From Pseudomonas sp. ACN8 (GTDB lineage Bacteria; Pseudomonadota; Gammaproteobacteria; Pseudomonadales; Pseudomonadaceae): DNA of 64,000 bases. The notes under the pieces are model-generated. The model made no database searches and was not told the DNA's origin. It worked only from the letters and a program-made list of their open reading frames with translations. Shown one piece after another: positions 61,117-64,000 of the stretch (within the stretch, counting starts at the first letter, position 1; each line of letters starts with the position of its first letter). The translations under genes were made by a program, and so were the position numbers. Location of the stretch: positions 1-64,000 of the forward strand of contig NZ_MRCS01000031.1 in NCBI RefSeq assembly GCF_002303925.1, read 5' to 3'.

Positions 61117-62559
61117 TCACGCCTGTGTGTAGACTGTTTTGACCGTGGTGAAGAACTCGGCGGCGTAGCGCCCTTGTTCTCGTGAGCCATAGCTGGAGCC
61201 CTTGGTGCCACCGAATGGCACGTGATAGTCCACTCCAGCAGTTGGTGCGTTGATCATCACCATGCCGCTCTCCATGTGGCGTTTGAAGTGCGACGCATAC
61301 TTCAGCGAGGTCGTGTAGATTCCCGCTGACAATCCAAAAGGAGTGGCATTGGCTAGCAGCAGCGCTTGTTCATAGTCATCGGCTGGAATGGCACAGGCTA
61401 TTGGCCCGAAGATTTCTTCCTGGGCGATTCGCATTTGAGCGTCAGCATCGACGAACAGCGCAGGACTCATGAAGTAGCCATGGGTATCACGCATCAAAGG
61501 CTGACCGCCAAAGGCCAGCACGGCCCCTTCGCCCAAGCCGATGTCTACATAGGCAAGGTTCTGCTCGTATTGCGTCTGCTCGGCGACGGGGCCGATCTGC
61601 GTGTCGGTATTCAGAGCATGCCCCACCTGCAGGGTCTTCAGCCGGGCCTGCACTCCTTCGGTAAAGCGTCGATAGATGCCTTTCTCGACGATGAAACGTG
61701 AGGAGGCCGTGCAGCGTTGTCCAGTCGAGAAGTAGGCGCTTTGCACCGCGGACTCGATGGCCTGCGCCAGATCTGCGTCATTCAACACCACCAGCGGGTT
61801 CTTGCCACCCATCTCCAGTTGCAGCTTGGCGAAACGGGCGCCAGCGGATTGCAGGATCTGCCGGCCGGTATCCGACGAACCGGTGAAGCTGAGTGCCTTC
61901 ACCCGGGGAGATTCGACCAGGGTCTGGCCCACGACGCTGCCGCGTCCCATGACCAGGTTGAAGGTTCCGTCGGGCAGTTGCGCACGATGGATTATTTCGC
62001 TCAACGCCCAGGCGGAGCCAGGCACCAGGTCGGCTGGTTTGAAGACCACCGAGTTGCCGTAAGCCAGAGCCGGCGCGATTTTCCAGGCCGGAATCGCAAT
62101 GGGAAAATTCCATGGGGCAATGATGCCAATGACCCCCACCGGTTGCCGCAAAATATCGACTTCGATCCCGGATCGGACGGAGTCCAGGTGCTCGCCCTGG
62201 ATGCGCAGTGCCTCACCTGCGAAGAACTTGAATATCTGGCCGGCGCGAGTGACTTCGGCAATCGCTTCCGGTAGGGTTTTGCCTTCCTCGCGGGCTAGCA
62301 GGATGCCTATTTCCTGGCGGCGCAGGAGAATTTCACTTCCGATAAAATCGAGCGCATCTGCACGCTGCTGCGGGCTTTTAGCGGCCCACAGGGGTTGTGC
62401 TTGTTCGGCGGCGGCGATGGCCTTCTGAGTATCGTCCGCGGATGCCTGGGCGTATAGACCGACCAGGTCGTTGGTATCCGAAGGGTTGAAGTTTTCCCGA
62501 ACGCCAGAGCCGTCCAGCCATTGCCCCGCAATTAGATTCTTATGCATATCGTTATACAT
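61117..62559 (-). CDS. NAD(P)-dependent aldehyde dehydrogenase
   Basis: A 480-residue enzyme with IIAPWNFPIAIPAWKIAPAL, catalytic Glu in LEMGGKNPLVVL and nucleophilic Cys in FSTGQRCTASSRF. It resembles semialdehyde and alpha-ketoglutarate semialdehyde dehydrogenases of the ~480-residue group. In this operon it may oxidise a ring-cleavage aldehyde. The start (62559 or 62547) is uncertain because neither has a strong site. It follows the VOC gene by about 50 bp. Confidence 0.9.
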   Translation of the reverse strand: MYNDMHKNLIAGQWLDGSGVRENFNPSDTNDLVGLYAQASADDTQKAIAAAEQAQPLWAAKSPQQRADALDFIGSEILLRRQEIGILLAREEGKTLPEAIAEVTRAGQIFKFFAGEALRIQGEHLDSVRSGIEVDILRQPVGVIGIIAPWNFPIAIPAWKIAPALAYGNSVVFKPADLVPGSAWALSEIIHRAQLPDGTFNLVMGRGSVVGQTLVESPRVKALSFTGSSDTGRQILQSAGARFAKLQLEMGGKNPLVVLNDADLAQAIESAVQSAYFSTGQRCTASSRFIVEKGIYRRFTEGVQARLKTLQVGHALNTDTQIGPVAEQTQYEQNLAYVDIGLGEGAVLAFGGQPLMRDTHGYFMSPALFVDADAQMRIAQEEIFGPIACAIPADDYEQALLLANATPFGLSAGIYTTSLKYASHFKRHMESGMVMINAPTAGVDYHVPFGGTKGSSYGSREQGRYAAEFFTTVKTVYTQA

Positions 62560-62608
62560 ATCCGCATGTTCGCGCGGCCCGAAAAAAGGCGGGCCGCGCA
62601 GAGGTGGA

Positions 62609-63166
62609 TTACCAGCGCACGCGTTGTTGAGCGATTCGATCAGCCGTCGATTGCACCCATTCGGCACGGGTCTGGAATCCAGGGCGACGGCGGCACATCG
62701 CTTCCGTTCTGGCGTTGATCTCTTCGGCGCTCATGTCGAGGTCGAGTGGCTCGCGGCATGGTTGACTGGTGTAAAAGGGCGAGTCGACATACATCTCGAT
62801 TGGATTGCCCTCAGGGTCTTTGAAATACATCGACCAGGCGTTGCCATGATCGACTTGATCAATGTTCTCGATGCCGTTTTCCTTGGCGAACTGGTAGAAG
62901 CTTTTGAGGTCTTCGATCGAGTCGAGCAGGAACGAGAGCTGGTTGATCGGATTGAACGTCAGGTCGCTCGGTTTGCCGTCGAATAAAACCAGTTGATGGT
63001 GAACCTCGGGGTTCTGGGTCAGAAAAAATAGACGATGACCGCTCGATGCGACCCCCTTGTCGCTGACGATGAAGCCGATCTTCTGGCAATAGAAGTCGAC
63101 CATCATGTCGAGGTTTTCACAGAACGCGCCGGTGTGGGTGAAGTTGATTCTGGGCAGAGTAGCCAT
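62609..63166 (-). CDS. VOC-superfamily extradiol-dioxygenase-like protein
   Basis: A 185-residue single-module VOC protein. Candidate metal ligands are His11 (NFTHTGAFCEN), a His in EVHHQLVLFDG and Glu in DPEGNPIEMYVDSP, so a metal site is likely complete. This layout fits small extradiol dioxygenases or related enzymes that open catechol-type rings. It sits between the FAH hydrolase and the aldehyde dehydrogenase, a natural position for a ring-cleaving enzyme acting after the flavin hydroxylase. Confidence 0.85.
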   Translation of the reverse strand: MATLPRINFTHTGAFCENLDMMVDFYCQKIGFIVSDKGVASSGHRLFFLTQNPEVHHQLVLFDGKPSDLTFNPINQLSFLLDSIEDLKSFYQFAKENGIENIDQVDHGNAWSMYFKDPEGNPIEMYVDSPFYTSQPCREPLDLDMSAEEINARTEAMCRRRPGFQTRAEWVQSTADRIAQQRVRW

Positions 63167-63206
63167 AGCAGTAAGTCCCCGTTTTATGATTGTTCAGTGC
63201 AAGAAG

Positions 63207-64000
63207 TCAGGCTTCGTCGATTACCGGATTAGAAAGAGTTCCTATTTGTGTGATGACCACTTCGAAGGTATCACCGGGTTTCAGGAATACCGGTGGTGTA
63301 CGTTTGAAGCCGATACCGCTTGGTGTGCCAGTGGCCAGAATGTCCCCTGGATTCCAGGTCAGTGCCTGGGATACGTAGGAAATCAGGTGGGGAATGTCGA
63401 AGGCCAGTTCGGATAGTTTGCCTTCCTGCATCTGCTCTCCGTTCAGCACACCGGTTACACGCAGTTCACGGTAGTCGGCGATCTCATCGGCCGTAACGAG
63501 CCAAGGCCCCAGGGCTCCGGTGCTGCGGAAGGTCTTGCCCATGCCGTATTGATGGGTGTGGAACTGCCAATCGCGCACGCTTGCATCGTTGAAGCAGGTA
63601 TACCCCGCCACATGCGACATGGCGTCTTCAGGCTCGATATGTGCGCCGCCCTTGCCTATGACTACGGCCAACTCAGCCTCGAAATCGAACTCCTGGGAGA
63701 CGATCGGCCGGACCAGCGGTGCATTGTGGGCCAACAGCGTCTCGGCGAAGCGTTGGAATATCACAGGATACTGACCCACTTTGCGGCCAGCCTCTTCAGC
63801 ATGTGCGACATAGTTAATGCCTACGCAAATGATCTTTCCGGGGGCGGGAATGACCGGATCCAGCTGCACATCGCTGAAGGCGTAGTCGGCTGTGGCGCTT
63901 GCGGTATAGACCTTCGCCTGCTCCAGCAGGGTGGAGTCGGACAACAAACCGGCCAAATTGACTGCGGTGGGGTACTGCTTGGTCAGGTCGACAATATTGC
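63207..64000 (-). CDS. Fumarylacetoacetate hydrolase family protein, 5' end beyond window
   Basis: The frame is open through the window edge (NIVDLTKQYPTAVNLAGLLS precedes the first possible internal start, a TTG), so the gene is partial. At least 264 residues of an FAH-fold hydrolase are visible: PGKIICVGINYVAHAEEAGR, EFDFEAELAVVIGKGG (metal acids), YGMGKTFRSTGALGPWLV, LTWNPGDILATGTPSGIGFK. Such enzymes hydrolyse or decarboxylate ring-cleavage products in meta pathways. It is the most upstream gene seen in this operon. Confidence 0.9.
   Translation of the reverse strand, partial: NIVDLTKQYPTAVNLAGLLSDSTLLEQAKVYTASATADYAFSDVQLDPVIPAPGKIICVGINYVAHAEEAGRKVGQYPVIFQRFAETLLAHNAPLVRPIVSQEFDFEAELAVVIGKGGAHIEPEDAMSHVAGYTCFNDASVRDWQFHTHQYGMGKTFRSTGALGPWLVTADEIADYRELRVTGVLNGEQMQEGKLSELAFDIPHLISYVSQALTWNPGDILATGTPSGIGFKRTPPVFLKPGDTFEVVITQIGTLSNPVIDEA

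Noticed and set aside
1..64000. CRISPR arrays, rRNA genes and complete tRNA genes
   Set aside because: I saw no regularly spaced direct repeats, no rRNA-like sequence and no full cloverleaf; the only tRNA sequence is the proline 3' fragment at 3221-3267.

Overview
The window reads as a chromosomal stretch of a Pseudomonas (fluorescens/putida-like) bacterium carrying several catabolic accessory regions. The basis is the three-gene proton-translocating transhydrogenase (pntAA/pntAB/pntB), an OprD-type porin, DUF1302/DUF1329 outer-membrane genes, Pseudomonas-type chemoreceptors and a proline-tRNA remnant. The species call is inference from gene content.

Region 1 (1-4.3 kb) is the distal end of an integrated element plus debris. 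It holds a ~1.48-kb unit bounded by ~125-bp inverted repeats with three small genes and no transposase, a Nudix gene killed by a stop codon at its catalytic glutamate, a hairpin-rich patch, two small hypothetical genes and the 3' half of a tRNA-Pro(GGG) (3221-3267), which looks like an att site. A decayed transposase lies just outside. Region 2 (4.3-6.6 kb) has a chemoreceptor and a CRP-like sensor domain without a DNA-binding domain.

Region 3 (7.0-24.2 kb) is a sugar-acid or small-carbohydrate catabolic locus. A divergent LysR regulator faces a PdxA2-type dehydrogenase, an MFS anion symporter, a cytoplasmic beta-propeller, a TIM-barrel lactonase-like amidohydrolase, a complete sugar ABC importer, an SMP-30 lactonase, a diheme cytochrome c and an OprD porin. 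These are followed by an enolase-superfamily sugar-acid dehydratase, an AraD1/FAH-fold protein and alpha-ketoglutarate semialdehyde dehydrogenase, which together would bring a pentonate-type acid to 2-oxoglutarate.

Region 4 (24.5-31.9 kb) is mobile-element debris (truncated aldehyde dehydrogenase, group II intron inserted in an IS66 transposase) followed by a large zinc-ribbon/class III cyclase/AAA ATPase/TPR protein and a patatin-like phospholipase.

Region 5 (32-48.3 kb) is a patchwork aromatic locus. It has glutathione-dependent formaldehyde dehydrogenase, a two-component Rieske oxygenase of the vanillate/dicamba O-demethylase type, an alcohol dehydrogenase-like protein, a cupin, a TetR regulator, a LigJ-type hydratase, a LigK-type aldolase and a DoxX-transhydrogenase operon. 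A pair consisting of a signal-peptide-less periplasmic-binding-protein-fold protein and a DoxX protein occurs twice, on either side of the Rieske genes. A truncated second cupin and a second group II intron remnant show that the locus was built by duplication and deletion.

Region 6 (48.6-64 kb) holds a HbpS-like gene, a DUF1302-DUF1329-YCF48-RND-DUF1097 envelope operon, a second chemoreceptor, a GntR regulator and, on the opposite strand, an operon of FAH hydrolase (cut by the window end), extradiol-dioxygenase-like VOC protein, aldehyde dehydrogenase and MhpA-like flavin hydroxylase. These fit a meta-cleavage route for a hydroxylated aromatic. A shared sequence upstream of the HbpS-like gene and of the GntR gene suggests common control.
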